Assembly: GCF_001434255.1 (NCBI RefSeq)
Contig: NZ_AZEY01000075.1
Span: 1 to 64,000, forward strand
Length of the DNA stretch: 64,000 bases
From: Lentilactobacillus diolivorans DSM 14421
GTDB taxonomy: Bacteria; Bacillota; Bacilli; Lactobacillales; Lactobacillaceae
Direction: 5' to 3'
Shown here: one piece after another, positions 35,854-43,752 of the stretch
Layout: every line of letters begins with the position of its first letter
Numbering within the stretch: position 1 is the first letter of the stretch
Translations under genes and position numbers: made by a program
The notes under the pieces: model-generated
Database searches by the model: none
What the model was told of the DNA's origin: nothing
Seen by the model: only the letters and a program-made list of their open reading frames with translations

Positions 35854-35886
35854 ATAAACAATTAATCATCTAAAGGAGAGTTTGAG

Positions 35887-36876
35887 ATGGAATATAACAT
35901 TGCTGTTGTTAACTCAAGCAGTTTTGGACAAATTTTCACAGAGCATTGGCAGGAATTAGAAAAGATTGGTAGCGTTAAGCGGTTTATGCTGCCAACCGAC
36001 ATTGATGGCAAGTCTTTAGCTGAGAAGCTTCATGGCTACAACATTATTATTGCCAGTGTGACCCCATTCTTTAACAAAGAATTTTTCGATAACATGGATG
36101 ACCTATTATTGATTTCCCGTCACGGAATTGGGTTTAACAACGTTGACATTAAAGCGGCTAAAGAACACGGCGTCCAAGTTGCTATTGTGCCGCAACACGT
36201 TGAACGAAACTCGGTTGCTGAAAATGAATTAGCTAATTTGATGGCATTGGTCCGTCGAGTTGTTCCGTCATCAGAACGTGAACGTGCCGGCCGTTATCAG
36301 GATCGGGCTCAATTTATGGGTAACGAGTTCAGTGGTAAGACATTTGGTGTGATTGGCTGTGGAAATATTGGTAGCCGAGTTGCTGAATTGTTCAGCATTT
36401 TTGGTGGTCCTGTGCTGGTTAATGATCCGGATCCTCATGTTTCGGGTGAATGGCTAACTAATCATAACGTGGAACAGGTTGATCTGGAAACTTTATTAAA
36501 GCGTTGTGACTACATCTCATTGAATGCTTCTTTAAATGATGGTAACTATCACTTGATTAATTCTGAAACAATCAAGAACCTCAAAAAGGGTGCTTATATT
36601 TGTAACAATGCCCGTGGTGCTTTGGTTGAAGAAAAGGCGATCAGTGATGCGATTGAAAGTGGCCAGCTTTCTGGTTACGCAGCAGATGCAATGGAAGTTG
36701 AGCCGGTTCCGGCTGATCATCCATTCTTAAAGAACGATCGCGTTATCTTGACACCGCATACCTCCGCATACACGTATGAGTGTTTACATGGTATGGGTGA
36801 GAAGTGTGTTAGCGACGTTCGAAACATTGTTGCCGGCAAGCGACCGGTTCGGGAACTTACTCACACGATTGATTAA
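35887..36876 (+). CDS. D-isomer-specific 2-hydroxyacid dehydrogenase
   Basis: A 329-aa NAD-dependent enzyme of the phosphoglycerate/2-ketogluconate reductase superfamily. The Rossmann motif GVIGCGNIGSR is near residue 154, and the Asp in VLVNDPDP favours NAD(H). Catalytic residues are Arg in NNARGAL, Glu in DAMEVEP and His in LTPHTSAY. An AAAGGAGAG site precedes the ATG. Regulation with uxuB/uxaC and gntK suggests it works on an aldonate, for example reducing 2-keto-gluconate to gluconate. Glyoxylate/hydroxypyruvate reduction is a family alternative. Confidence 0.85.
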   Translation: MEYNIAVVNSSSFGQIFTEHWQELEKIGSVKRFMLPTDIDGKSLAEKLHGYNIIIASVTPFFNKEFFDNMDDLLLISRHGIGFNNVDIKAAKEHGVQVAIVPQHVERNSVAENELANLMALVRRVVPSSERERAGRYQDRAQFMGNEFSGKTFGVIGCGNIGSRVAELFSIFGGPVLVNDPDPHVSGEWLTNHNVEQVDLETLLKRCDYISLNASLNDGNYHLINSETIKNLKKGAYICNNARGALVEEKAISDAIESGQLSGYAADAMEVEPVPADHPFLKNDRVILTPHTSAYTYECLHGMGEKCVSDVRNIVAGKRPVRELTHTID

Positions 36877-36927
36877 ACAATCTGAATTATTTTTTGAACG
36901 ATCTTTAATTGGATGAGAACGATTGCT

Positions 36928-36970
36928 AAAAGGGACCGAGGCAAAATTTACTTTTGTCCCAGTCCCTTTT
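36928..36970. terminator. Intrinsic terminator after the 2-hydroxyacid dehydrogenase
   Basis: AAAAGGGACCGAGGCAAAA and TTTTGTCCCAGTCCCTTTT form a long hairpin with few mismatches, related to the GGGGCTGGGACAAAA family. Confidence 0.8.
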
Positions 36971-37011
36971 GCTGTAGATTGAAGGCAAACTGATCCTTGA
37001 ATTAATAACAA

Positions 37012-37065
37012 TGAAAGCGCTATTGACAATCTGGTATATCTGATTTAATATTCTGGTATACTAGT
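37012..37065 (+). promoter_or_regulatory. gntK promoter with two regulon operators and a cre-like site
   Basis: TTGACA (37023-37028) and TAATAT (37046-37051) are 17 nt apart. TCTGGTATATCTGA (37030-37043) fills the spacer and TCTGGTATACTAGT (37052-37065) follows the -10. The cre-like TGAAAGCGCTATTG (37012-37025, two mismatches) overlaps the -35. Confidence 0.7.
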
Positions 37066-37090
37066 TATTGTAAGAACGGAGATTAACATT

Positions 37091-38626
37091 ATGAATTATA
37101 TTATTGGAATTGATGTGGGAACCACCAGTACAAAGGCGCTTCTCTATGATACCGATGGCAAAATTTATGCAAAGGCCAATAAAGGCTACACCCTATATCA
37201 AGACACTCCTGATATGGCAGAAGAAGATCCGGATGAGATTTTTAACGCGACTCTTTCAGCTATTCAAGAGGTAGTGGCAAAAGCACAATTAACTGACGGC
37301 AAAGTAATTGCGATTTCCTGGTCAGCCCAGCAACACAGTCTGATCGCATTAAATAAAGATTTTAAACCGTTAACCAGAACGCTGACCTGGGCAGATAACC
37401 GATCGGAAAAGTATGCCCGTGAATATAAAGAAAATGGTCGTGGGATGGCAATGTATCAACGGACTGGATTACCAATTCATCCGATGGGACCCTTCTACAA
37501 GCTGCTGTACTTTAAGAATGAACAGCCTGATTTATTTAAGCGAACGGCTTATTGGGTTGGCATTAAAGAATACATTATCTGGAAATATACCGGGGTTCTC
37601 AAAGAGGAAATTTCAATGGCAGCAGCCAGTGGTTTGCTTAATATGAAGACTTGTGATTGGGATCCAGAGGCACTTAAAGAAACTGGTATCACGAAAGATC
37701 AGCTTCCCGAGCTCGTTGATTTAACTGATAAGTTCCAAGGGATTAAATCAGAATATGCTAAAGTCATGGGAATTGACGAGGATGTCTATTTTGTAATGGG
37801 GGCAACTGATGGGGCGTTATCGACGATTGGCGTTGGCGCCATTGATAGCGGTGTCTTAGCTATTAATATCGGAACATCGGCCGCAGTGAGGACCTTTGTT
37901 GATAAGCCAAGGATTGATCCCAAAGCGCGGCTATATTGTTACCCAATCATGAAAGGGAAATACCTGGTTGGCGGTCCGATTAATAATGGTGGGATTGTCC
38001 TTAGCTGGGCGCATGACGCGTTATTTGCTTCAGAAGAGCAGGCAGCTAAATTACTTGGGATGGATTCATATGATATGTTGTCAAAAATTGCAGCAACTGT
38101 CCCGGCTGGTTCTGACGGCCTGATCTTCCATCCTTACTTGGGTGGTGAACGGGCACCGTTGTGGGATGCGAATGCTCGTGGTTCGTTCTTCGGACTTAAT
38201 CGAAAGCATACCAAAGCACATATGATCCGAGCTGTGATGGAAGGCATTATGTACAACCTTTATTCGGTTACTTTAGCCCTTAAGGAAGTTACCGGCGATC
38301 CCAAAGCCATTTTAGCAGCCGGTGGCTTTGCCCAATCCAAACTCTGGACACAAATGATGGCCGATATATTTGAGAATGATATTATTATCCCTGAATCCTA
38401 TGAAAGCGGCAGTCTGGCTGCGATGTTCCTGGCTAAGATGGCGTTGGGGATGGAGGATAAGCTTGAAGATATTAAGAAGTATTTAGGTAAGGAAAACAAA
38501 TATCAACCAAATGAAGAAACATTTGCGAGATATCGGAAACTGGTTCCGATTTACCTGCGATTGAGTCGTGAATTCTCAACGGAGTACAAGGCGATCGCGG
38601 ATTATCAACGAGAGTTTCCGGGATAG
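37091..38626 (+). CDS. gntK: Gluconokinase (FGGY family)
   Basis: Phosphorylates D-gluconate to 6-phosphogluconate. The 511-aa sequence closely follows Bacillus GntK as I recall it: IGIDVGTTSTKALLYD (phosphate 1), TWADNRSEKYA, TGLPIHPMGPFYKL (substrate region), IGTSAAVRTF (phosphate 2) and LAAGGFAQSKLW (adenosine). A relationship to xylulokinase exists, but the TGxPIHPM segment favours gluconate. It has its own promoter with two copies of the glucuronate-regulon operator. The product would feed gnd and the phosphoketolase pathway. No gluconate permease lies next to it. Confidence 0.92.
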   Translation: MNYIIGIDVGTTSTKALLYDTDGKIYAKANKGYTLYQDTPDMAEEDPDEIFNATLSAIQEVVAKAQLTDGKVIAISWSAQQHSLIALNKDFKPLTRTLTWADNRSEKYAREYKENGRGMAMYQRTGLPIHPMGPFYKLLYFKNEQPDLFKRTAYWVGIKEYIIWKYTGVLKEEISMAAASGLLNMKTCDWDPEALKETGITKDQLPELVDLTDKFQGIKSEYAKVMGIDEDVYFVMGATDGALSTIGVGAIDSGVLAINIGTSAAVRTFVDKPRIDPKARLYCYPIMKGKYLVGGPINNGGIVLSWAHDALFASEEQAAKLLGMDSYDMLSKIAATVPAGSDGLIFHPYLGGERAPLWDANARGSFFGLNRKHTKAHMIRAVMEGIMYNLYSVTLALKEVTGDPKAILAAGGFAQSKLWTQMMADIFENDIIIPESYESGSLAAMFLAKMALGMEDKLEDIKKYLGKENKYQPNEETFARYRKLVPIYLRLSREFSTEYKAIADYQREFPG

Positions 38627-38633
38627 GAAACAA

Positions 38634-38757
38634 AGTGGGGTAAAAGGCGGTTAGCTCCCAGAATATAAGTAACTCAGCTAGATATTCGGGGTTTGAATAT
38701 TTGACTGAGTTACTTATATGGCCGGGAGCTGGCTTTTGAACCACGTTTCCACTTGGT
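38634..38757 (+). repeat. Intergenic hairpin repeat after gntK
   Basis: A single full unit starts 8 nt after the stop codon (hairpin 38635-38744). The conserved frame is GTGGGG..GGCGGTTAG, CCCAGAATATAAG, ATATTCGGGGTTTGAATAT, CTTATATGGCCGGGAG and CCACGTTTCC. The private arms are GTAACTCAG / CTGAGTTAC and AAAAGGC / GCTTTT. Confidence 0.88.
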
Positions 38758-38807
38758 AATAATTAAAAGAGACTGAGATAAATGAGTCCCTTTATCGAGT
38801 TTGTTTT

Positions 38808-38821
38808 TGTAACCGCTTTAT
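38808..38821 (+). promoter_or_regulatory. cre-like site before the GH30 gene
   Basis: TGTAACCGCTTTAT matches the cre consensus except for the last two bases and lies 31 bp before the TTG start. Confidence 0.4.
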
Positions 38822-38851
38822 CATATCATTTATGAATGGGAAGATGATTTT

Positions 38852-40402
38852 TTGACAACTAATAATGAATCAAGTGAATTTTCAACAGAATTTTGGACTT
38901 CAACGGCAGGCGATCTTTCACAGAAGCGTGAGCAAATTGCCACACCCAAATTTGGTGATGCCGATCAAGCAGCAGCTAAAATCGTGATTGATCCTTCTGA
39001 AAAGCATCAGGATTGGTTGGGACAAGGTGCCGCAATTACTGATTCAGCAGCTTCGTTGATTTGGGGCGTTTTAAACAAAGATCAACGGGATTCTCTGCTT
39101 CATGAATTATTTGATCCGACTCAGGGTGGTTTTTCAACTGTTCGGGTACCCCTTGGATCGTGTGATTTTTCAAGTCAGGATTACTACACTTACGATGATG
39201 TACCGTTTGGCGAACATGATTTTAAGCTTGAAAAATTTTCCGTTGGTGAGGGTAAGCCGGGGGCACCTGATGCAACTAAAGATTTGAAGTACATCGTACC
39301 GGTTCTCCAAGAAATTTTAAAAATTAATCCAGCTGTTAAAATCATTGCATCACCGTGGTCGGCACCAGCGTGGATGAAGAATACGGGTCACTTAACCTTT
39401 GGTGGTCATTTACGATTTGGTGAGTTTACGGGAAACGGCTATGGTAAAGCCCACACGTTTGATGCCGTTTATGCCCGCTACTTTGTCCGTTATATCGAGG
39501 CCTACCAAAAGTTGGGGATTCCAATCTATGGTGTGACAATTCAAAATGAACCGTCTAATGCAGCTCACTGGCCGGCAATGATTTGGACACCAAATCAAAT
39601 CGCTGAATTTGGGTACGAGTATCTTCGACCAGCTCTGAATTCGACGTTCCCGGCAACTAAAATTTACTTCTTGGATGATAGTTTTCATGCGTTGGATCAG
39701 CCGATTACCAACAATGTCACGCCTGTCCAAGCAAGTGCCTTTGACGGGTTAGCGGTTCATACTTACACAGGACCTTATCCATACCTGTTTAACGCTAACC
39801 GGGCTTTTCCAAATTGGCAGGTTATTATGACTGAACGGCGTTGCATGATGGAAGAAACGCCTGAAGATGCTGCCCACATTATGTTTGGCATTATTGCCAA
39901 CTGGTTGGTTCGAAATGGTCTGAATATGATTAATCTCTGGAATATTGCTTTGGACGAACGGGGGTTGCCAAACGCAGCGGATTCAACAGGTCGCCGCGGC
40001 GTTGTCACCATTGACCATACAACCGGTAAAGTTCAGCGTAATCTTGAATATTATATGCTCCGCAACTTTGGTCAGGATGTTCCAGTTGGCTCAATTGTCA
40101 TCGGATCATCCAATTATACGCCGGATGGGTTTACAGGTGGCTTGGGATCAGTAGCGTTCTTAGCTCCTGATGGTTCAATCTCAGCCCATCTCTATAATCC
40201 GACTGGTCAGCCATTGAAAGCAGCCGTTACAATTAACGGGTATGCGGTTAATTGGCAGAACGTGACGGTCCCGGCTTGGGGAACGGTAACCTTGCATAAA
40301 GCCAATCATGCAGTGAATGAATCAAAGGTTCCTGCTGATGATCACTTTAAGCTCAACCCAACACCGGCTAATACTGATGATGTCGCACCGGGAAGAAAGT
40401 AG
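38852..40402 (+). CDS. GH30-family glycoside hydrolase
   Basis: A 516-aa intracellular enzyme with no signal peptide. The TIM barrel contains VIDPSEKHQDWLGQGAAITD at the N-terminus, the acid/base glutamate in TIQNEPSN and the nucleophile in VIMTERRC. A C-terminal beta-sandwich (about 410-516) follows. GH30 members include beta-glucosylceramidase, beta-xylosidase, beta-fucosidase and glucuronoxylanase; in this island an enzyme acting on glucosides, xylosides or glucurono-oligosaccharides is plausible. It starts at TTG 38852 with a weak GGGAAG site. A terminator follows. Confidence 0.85.
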   Translation: MTTNNESSEFSTEFWTSTAGDLSQKREQIATPKFGDADQAAAKIVIDPSEKHQDWLGQGAAITDSAASLIWGVLNKDQRDSLLHELFDPTQGGFSTVRVPLGSCDFSSQDYYTYDDVPFGEHDFKLEKFSVGEGKPGAPDATKDLKYIVPVLQEILKINPAVKIIASPWSAPAWMKNTGHLTFGGHLRFGEFTGNGYGKAHTFDAVYARYFVRYIEAYQKLGIPIYGVTIQNEPSNAAHWPAMIWTPNQIAEFGYEYLRPALNSTFPATKIYFLDDSFHALDQPITNNVTPVQASAFDGLAVHTYTGPYPYLFNANRAFPNWQVIMTERRCMMEETPEDAAHIMFGIIANWLVRNGLNMINLWNIALDERGLPNAADSTGRRGVVTIDHTTGKVQRNLEYYMLRNFGQDVPVGSIVIGSSNYTPDGFTGGLGSVAFLAPDGSISAHLYNPTGQPLKAAVTINGYAVNWQNVTVPAWGTVTLHKANHAVNESKVPADDHFKLNPTPANTDDVAPGRK

Positions 40403-40435
40403 AAAATCAATCTCCATTATCATTAAATTGAAAGT

Positions 40436-40491
40436 AAATCCAGTTGACAAATTACGTGAAACGCGGAGGTTTGTTGACTGGATTTATTTTT
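40436..40491 (+). terminator. Intrinsic terminator after the GH30 gene
   Basis: AAATCCAGTTGACAAA pairs with TTTGTTGACTGGATTT apart from a 2-bp mismatch and is followed by ATTTTT. Confidence 0.8.
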
Positions 40492-40654
40492 GTGGGGAAG
40501 ACTGTTTTTAACAAATGTCTTTGATGGCATAAATAAGTTAACTCGGCTTTGCCTTAAAATTTGAAAAGTTTGTTTGATAAATTTTTCTGGTGTCCTCAAA
40601 GAAAGGTGAGCTTATTTTATAATAATTGGCAGGTTTATTGCGATTTAAATTTTT

Positions 40655-40662
40655 GCTATAAT
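40655..40662 (+). promoter_or_regulatory. Extended -10 promoter of the TAC-like operon
   Basis: TG-C-TATAAT forms an extended -10 element 34 bp before the first start codon. No strong -35 is visible, which is common for extended -10 promoters. Confidence 0.55.
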
Positions 40663-40695
40663 ACTCTATATGTTAACGCTGAAAGGAATGACTAA

Positions 40696-41340
40696 TTGAA
40701 TATGAAATGCATCCCTTTTCGTCAGCAGGGAGTACGACTTTCTATTACTGATATGTTGCATAATTTATTACATGATTATGAAACTATTGAAGATGAAATT
40801 AACGCTCGGAAAGCTTATAGATATTATCTGCTAATCACTAAATGTTTAGCAGTCAGTAGTAACTTTGATGTTAGCGATTTTATGGCATTGTTGAAAAATA
40901 AACGTCCATCCTTGAAATCCGGTCCGTTCTTAATTTATGATGATGTTAGTGATGAAGATGTTGAAATTAAAAGTTTTGAGCTTATCAAAAATATTAAAGG
41001 GAAAGGAAAAGAGATTGGACCTTCTTTACATCAATATATTATTCAAGCGCCTATCTTTGAACTAAGGATAAATAGTGAAGGTTTTGGGTTTCGATCAATT
41101 CTTTTTTTGTCTTCTAAAGAATTTAATGATGAATTTGATCAATTCCAATGTTACTGTGATTGTTTTAGAAAAGAAAAATATGATACATCAGTGGCAAGGC
41201 ATCGTGGCCATAGGAAAACGAATCAAGCAATATTATCGACGACATCGGTTTATCAGTTGTTTAGAAGTAACGAATCCTTATTTGAATCTTTTTTTGCAAG
41301 TACACAAATTATTGCGATGGAAGGGGAGGTGTTTGTATGA
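40696..41340 (+). CDS. Putative HigB/RelE-like toxin of a TAC-like system
   Basis: A 214-aa protein with no clear family match. Residues about 118-162 (APIFELRINSEGFGFRSILF, then a CDCFRKEK segment) recall the core of Gp49/HigB-type RelE toxins: ELRI, GxxxR, LYF, then F-KK. The first 110 residues are helical and extra compared with the usual roughly 100-aa toxins. It starts at TTG 40696 behind AAGGA and overlaps the next gene by 4 bp (ATGA). The operon is AT-rich compared with its neighbours, suggesting transfer. The toxin role is inferred from operon order and this weak motif. Confidence 0.5.
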   Translation: MNMKCIPFRQQGVRLSITDMLHNLLHDYETIEDEINARKAYRYYLLITKCLAVSSNFDVSDFMALLKNKRPSLKSGPFLIYDDVSDEDVEIKSFELIKNIKGKGKEIGPSLHQYIIQAPIFELRINSEGFGFRSILFLSSKEFNDEFDQFQCYCDCFRKEKYDTSVARHRGHRKTNQAILSTTSVYQLFRSNESLFESFFASTQIIAMEGEVFV

Positions 41341-41819
41341 AACGTATCCGAGATATCAGAAAACATGCTAGAAACGTTACAAGCCAAGATAATTATTTAA
41401 AACACACAGAACTTATGTCGGCCATGTTAAAGTACAATCTCTACATGGGGCACGACTTGGCCTGGGATCAGATGGCAAAGGATAATAACCTGGTGGTTGA
41501 AGATTTACGGGGATTTTTAAGCGGTCGAAGCCATGATATTGGTATGTATAATCAATTAATTACGTATGTTCAGGGACGATATTCTTTGAGATCGTTGGAT
41601 GTTCAGGCAGACTATCGGTTTGCAGATCACATGCCGCTCATGCGTAAGTCTAATTTAGATGATCATTCATCCAATATTACTTCCCTGACCGGAATCTCTA
41701 TTAATGATTATAATCCCCAGTACCAATACCAATTGCCCGAATTGTCAGATGGGATAAGTAAACAAAGTGTTCAACATATTACTACACTCAATAGTAGCGT
41801 AAAGACGATCACAGTATAA
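41337..41819 (+). CDS. Putative antitoxin with aromatic C-terminal tail
   Basis: A 160-aa basic protein. Residues about 22-80 contain helices that could form a DNA-binding unit (LAWDQMAKDNNLVVEDLRGF, LSGRSHDIGMYNQLITYVQG). The C-terminal 50 residues look disordered and contain DYNPQYQYQLPEL, an aromatic and hydrophobic stretch of the kind that chaperone-addiction tails use to bind SecB. A strong GGGGAGGTG site precedes ATG 41337, which overlaps the upstream stop. In toxin-antitoxin-chaperone systems the order is toxin, antitoxin, SecB-like chaperone, as here. I recognise no named antitoxin family. Confidence 0.5.
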   Translation: MKRIRDIRKHARNVTSQDNYLKHTELMSAMLKYNLYMGHDLAWDQMAKDNNLVVEDLRGFLSGRSHDIGMYNQLITYVQGRYSLRSLDVQADYRFADHMPLMRKSNLDDHSSNITSLTGISINDYNPQYQYQLPELSDGISKQSVQHITTLNSSVKTITV

Positions 41820-41836
41820 AGAAGTAGGTGAAGTAG

Positions 41837-42370
41837 TTGCTCAAGAATGATATAAAATCGAATAATAAAAAGCATGTTGATGTGCATTTAGAGAGCGTAA
41901 AAGTACAAAAGGCTTTTTTAACAGATTCAAAAGAAATGGATCAGTATATACAAGATCATCACTATTTGAATTCGAGTCAAGTTCATTTTGGAACAGGCCA
42001 AACAAGTATGACAATTAATTTTATACCTCGCAATCTTGATAAAAATAACGGGTCTCAACATTCTGATAAACAGTACAAAAGTGAAGATTTAATACTGTCT
42101 ACACAAGCACAAGTTTTATATAATACAAATGAACATTCAGCTCTTGTGATTGCCGAATCGTTGATGTCACTTCATGGAACAGCAGAATGGAATGAAAAAG
42201 AAATCCAAAGCTTTTTAAATCAAGGCGCCACTCGAATAATGACACCAGTATTAAAAAAGATAACATTTTTAATGTATGCTCTTTTTGATTCTTCGGAGAT
42301 TGTTGGAATAATTCCTGATTTCTTGGAACTTGCTGCTAATAAGCTTAAAACTCCAGAACAGAAGAAATGA
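41837..42370 (+). CDS. SecB-like chaperone domain protein
   Basis: The 177-aa protein has an N-terminal beta-rich half (VDVHLESVKVQKAF, TSMTINFIPRNL, LILSTQAQVLY) with amphipathic strands. A C-terminal helical part (FLNQGATRIMTPVLKKITFL, then IIPDFLELA) matches the SecB pattern of a helix with Pro before the aromatic/basic segment and a final P-x-F/NF-x-L strand. Lactobacilli normally lack the secretory SecB, so a SecB-like protein in an operon with two small genes is most simply the chaperone of a TAC system. It starts at TTG 41837 behind TAGGTGA. The assignment is by eye. Confidence 0.55.
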   Translation: MLKNDIKSNNKKHVDVHLESVKVQKAFLTDSKEMDQYIQDHHYLNSSQVHFGTGQTSMTINFIPRNLDKNNGSQHSDKQYKSEDLILSTQAQVLYNTNEHSALVIAESLMSLHGTAEWNEKEIQSFLNQGATRIMTPVLKKITFLMYALFDSSEIVGIIPDFLELAANKLKTPEQKK

Positions 42371-42396
42371 TTAAAGGCTTGAGTGCGAGGATTATA

Positions 42397-42702
42397 TTGA
42401 ATAAAATTTACGGTTTGACCCTTGATTCAGCAGGCCGATGTCAACACTATCATACGAAAGTCGATATTGTTGCGTTGAAATGTGCCAAGTGTCAGCAATA
42501 TTACGCGTGCTATCAATGCCATGACAAACTGGTTGGTCATCATTTTATCCCGGTTAAAACGGATGGCCCAGCGCCGGCCTTATGCGGTGTTTGCCGAAAC
42601 ACATTAACGTATTGACAATATTCGCTTGGTCATTGTCCATATTGCGGCCATGCATTTAATCCTAAGTGTCAATTGCATCATGATATCTATTTTCGATCAT
42701 AA
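42397..42702 (+). pseudogene. CHY zinc-finger protein interrupted by in-frame TGA
   Basis: TTG 42397 behind GCGAGG begins NKIYGLTLDSAGRCQHYH, a CHY zinc-finger protein with Cys/His motifs CQHYHT, CAKCQ, CYQCH and CGVCRN. The frame stops at TGA 42613-42615. The same frame then continues with QYSLGHCPYCGHAFNPKCQL and ends at TAA 42700-42702. The last CPYCGH motif is expected in intact proteins of about 100 aa. So a single base change has split the gene, unless TGA is read through. It overlaps the TAC-like operon end only by an upstream in-frame extension that I do not use. Confidence 0.8.
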
Positions 42703-42723
42703 ATGTAAGGTTCTTCAATCATT

Positions 42724-42774
42724 AAATAGCGTCTTAAAAATTATCCAACATCGGTAATTTTTAAGACGCTATTT
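42724..42774. terminator. Bidirectional intrinsic terminator
   Basis: AAATAGCGTCTTAAAAATTA pairs with its exact complement around an 11-nt loop, between the CHY remnant and ribB, which converge. Confidence 0.9.
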
Positions 42775-42809
42775 GATTTGATTAATTTTTCGGTAAGCTG
42801 GTTAATATC

Positions 42810-43451
42810 TTAAACGCTTGCAGCCACCAATTTTTCATGCATATAGGTTTTAATTTGGTCAATGGTGATTAACGGCAAGCCCCATTCTTTAGCGTCTTGA
42901 GCTAAATCATCGCGACGAGCCATATGACCATCTGACTTAATCACTTCAATAATTGCAGCAACAGGTGCTTTACCACATAGTTTGGCAAGGTCAACTGAGG
43001 CCTCAGTGTGACCGTCACGAGAAAGCAGGCCGGATTCTTTGGCGATCAATGGGAAAACATGGCCGGGATGGTTAAAATCGGTTGGCTTGGCATCTGCAGT
43101 TGCCAAATGTTTAATTGTGGCAGCCCGATCAAATGCAGAAACGCCGGTTGTCACACCAGTTGCGTGATATTCACCATCGGTCGAAATGGTAAATGGGGTC
43201 TGATTGGGATCAGTGCTATGTTCCACCATCATTCGAAAGCCGAGTTTTTCAGCAACTTTTGGACTCATCGGGGCACATAGAAGTCCTTTTGCGTGACCAA
43301 TCATGAAATTGACAGTCTCGGGGGTAATCGTTTCGCCCAAAGTGACGATGTCACCCTCATTTTCACGGTTTTCATTGTCGGCTAAGATAATCATACCGCC
43401 ATTTTTCAAAGTTTCTAGCGCCTTATTAATATCTGAAAAAATGCTTGCCAA
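42810..43451 (-). CDS. ribB: 3,4-dihydroxy-2-butanone 4-phosphate synthase
   Basis: Makes the four-carbon precursor of riboflavin from ribulose 5-phosphate. The 213-aa length is that of a stand-alone RibB without the GTP cyclohydrolase II domain. Signature motifs are ILADNENRENEGDIV (acid loop), GLLCAPMS, TTGVSAFDRA and FNHPGHVFPL. The start is taken as TTG 43451 with AGGAG 11 nt upstream; GTG 43463 overlaps that site. No ribA, ribD, ribE or ribH lies nearby and no FMN riboswitch was seen. Confidence 0.93.
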   Translation of the reverse strand: MASIFSDINKALETLKNGGMIILADNENRENEGDIVTLGETITPETVNFMIGHAKGLLCAPMSPKVAEKLGFRMMVEHSTDPNQTPFTISTDGEYHATGVTTGVSAFDRAATIKHLATADAKPTDFNHPGHVFPLIAKESGLLSRDGHTEASVDLAKLCGKAPVAAIIEVIKSDGHMARRDDLAQDAKEWGLPLITIDQIKTYMHEKLVAASV

Positions 43452-43703
43452 AAGAATCCACACTCCTAATTTTATTTATAAGGAAGATGGCCATCGTTCA
43501 CCTACAACTATTAAAATACATACATTTTCATGAAAAGTCAATGAAAATCAAAAATAAAACGAACTATATAACGACAATTCCACTTAATCGTTCGTATAGG
43601 TTTCAAAAACTAAAGGCAGTTTACCTAATTTTTCAACAATAAAATATCTTAATTATGTGGACTAGTGAGCTGAAACGTGGCTTAAACAATGTTAAACTGG
43701 TAT

Positions 43704-43717
43704 TGGATACGTTTTCA
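43704..43717 (+). promoter_or_regulatory. Candidate cre site before ackA
   Basis: TGGATACGTTTTCA matches the cre consensus with two mismatches. CcpA activates ackA in Bacillus from an upstream cre, so this may be a control site. The remaining gap to ribB holds no gene. Confidence 0.4.
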
Positions 43718-43752
43718 TAAGGAAAAATTCATTTACATGGAGGTACCACGCT

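Noticed and set aside
43452-43752. Possible FMN riboswitch before ribB
   Set aside because: None of the conserved RFN blocks, such as an AGGGGC..GGGCAAGGC-like core, was found in this stretch on the minus strand.
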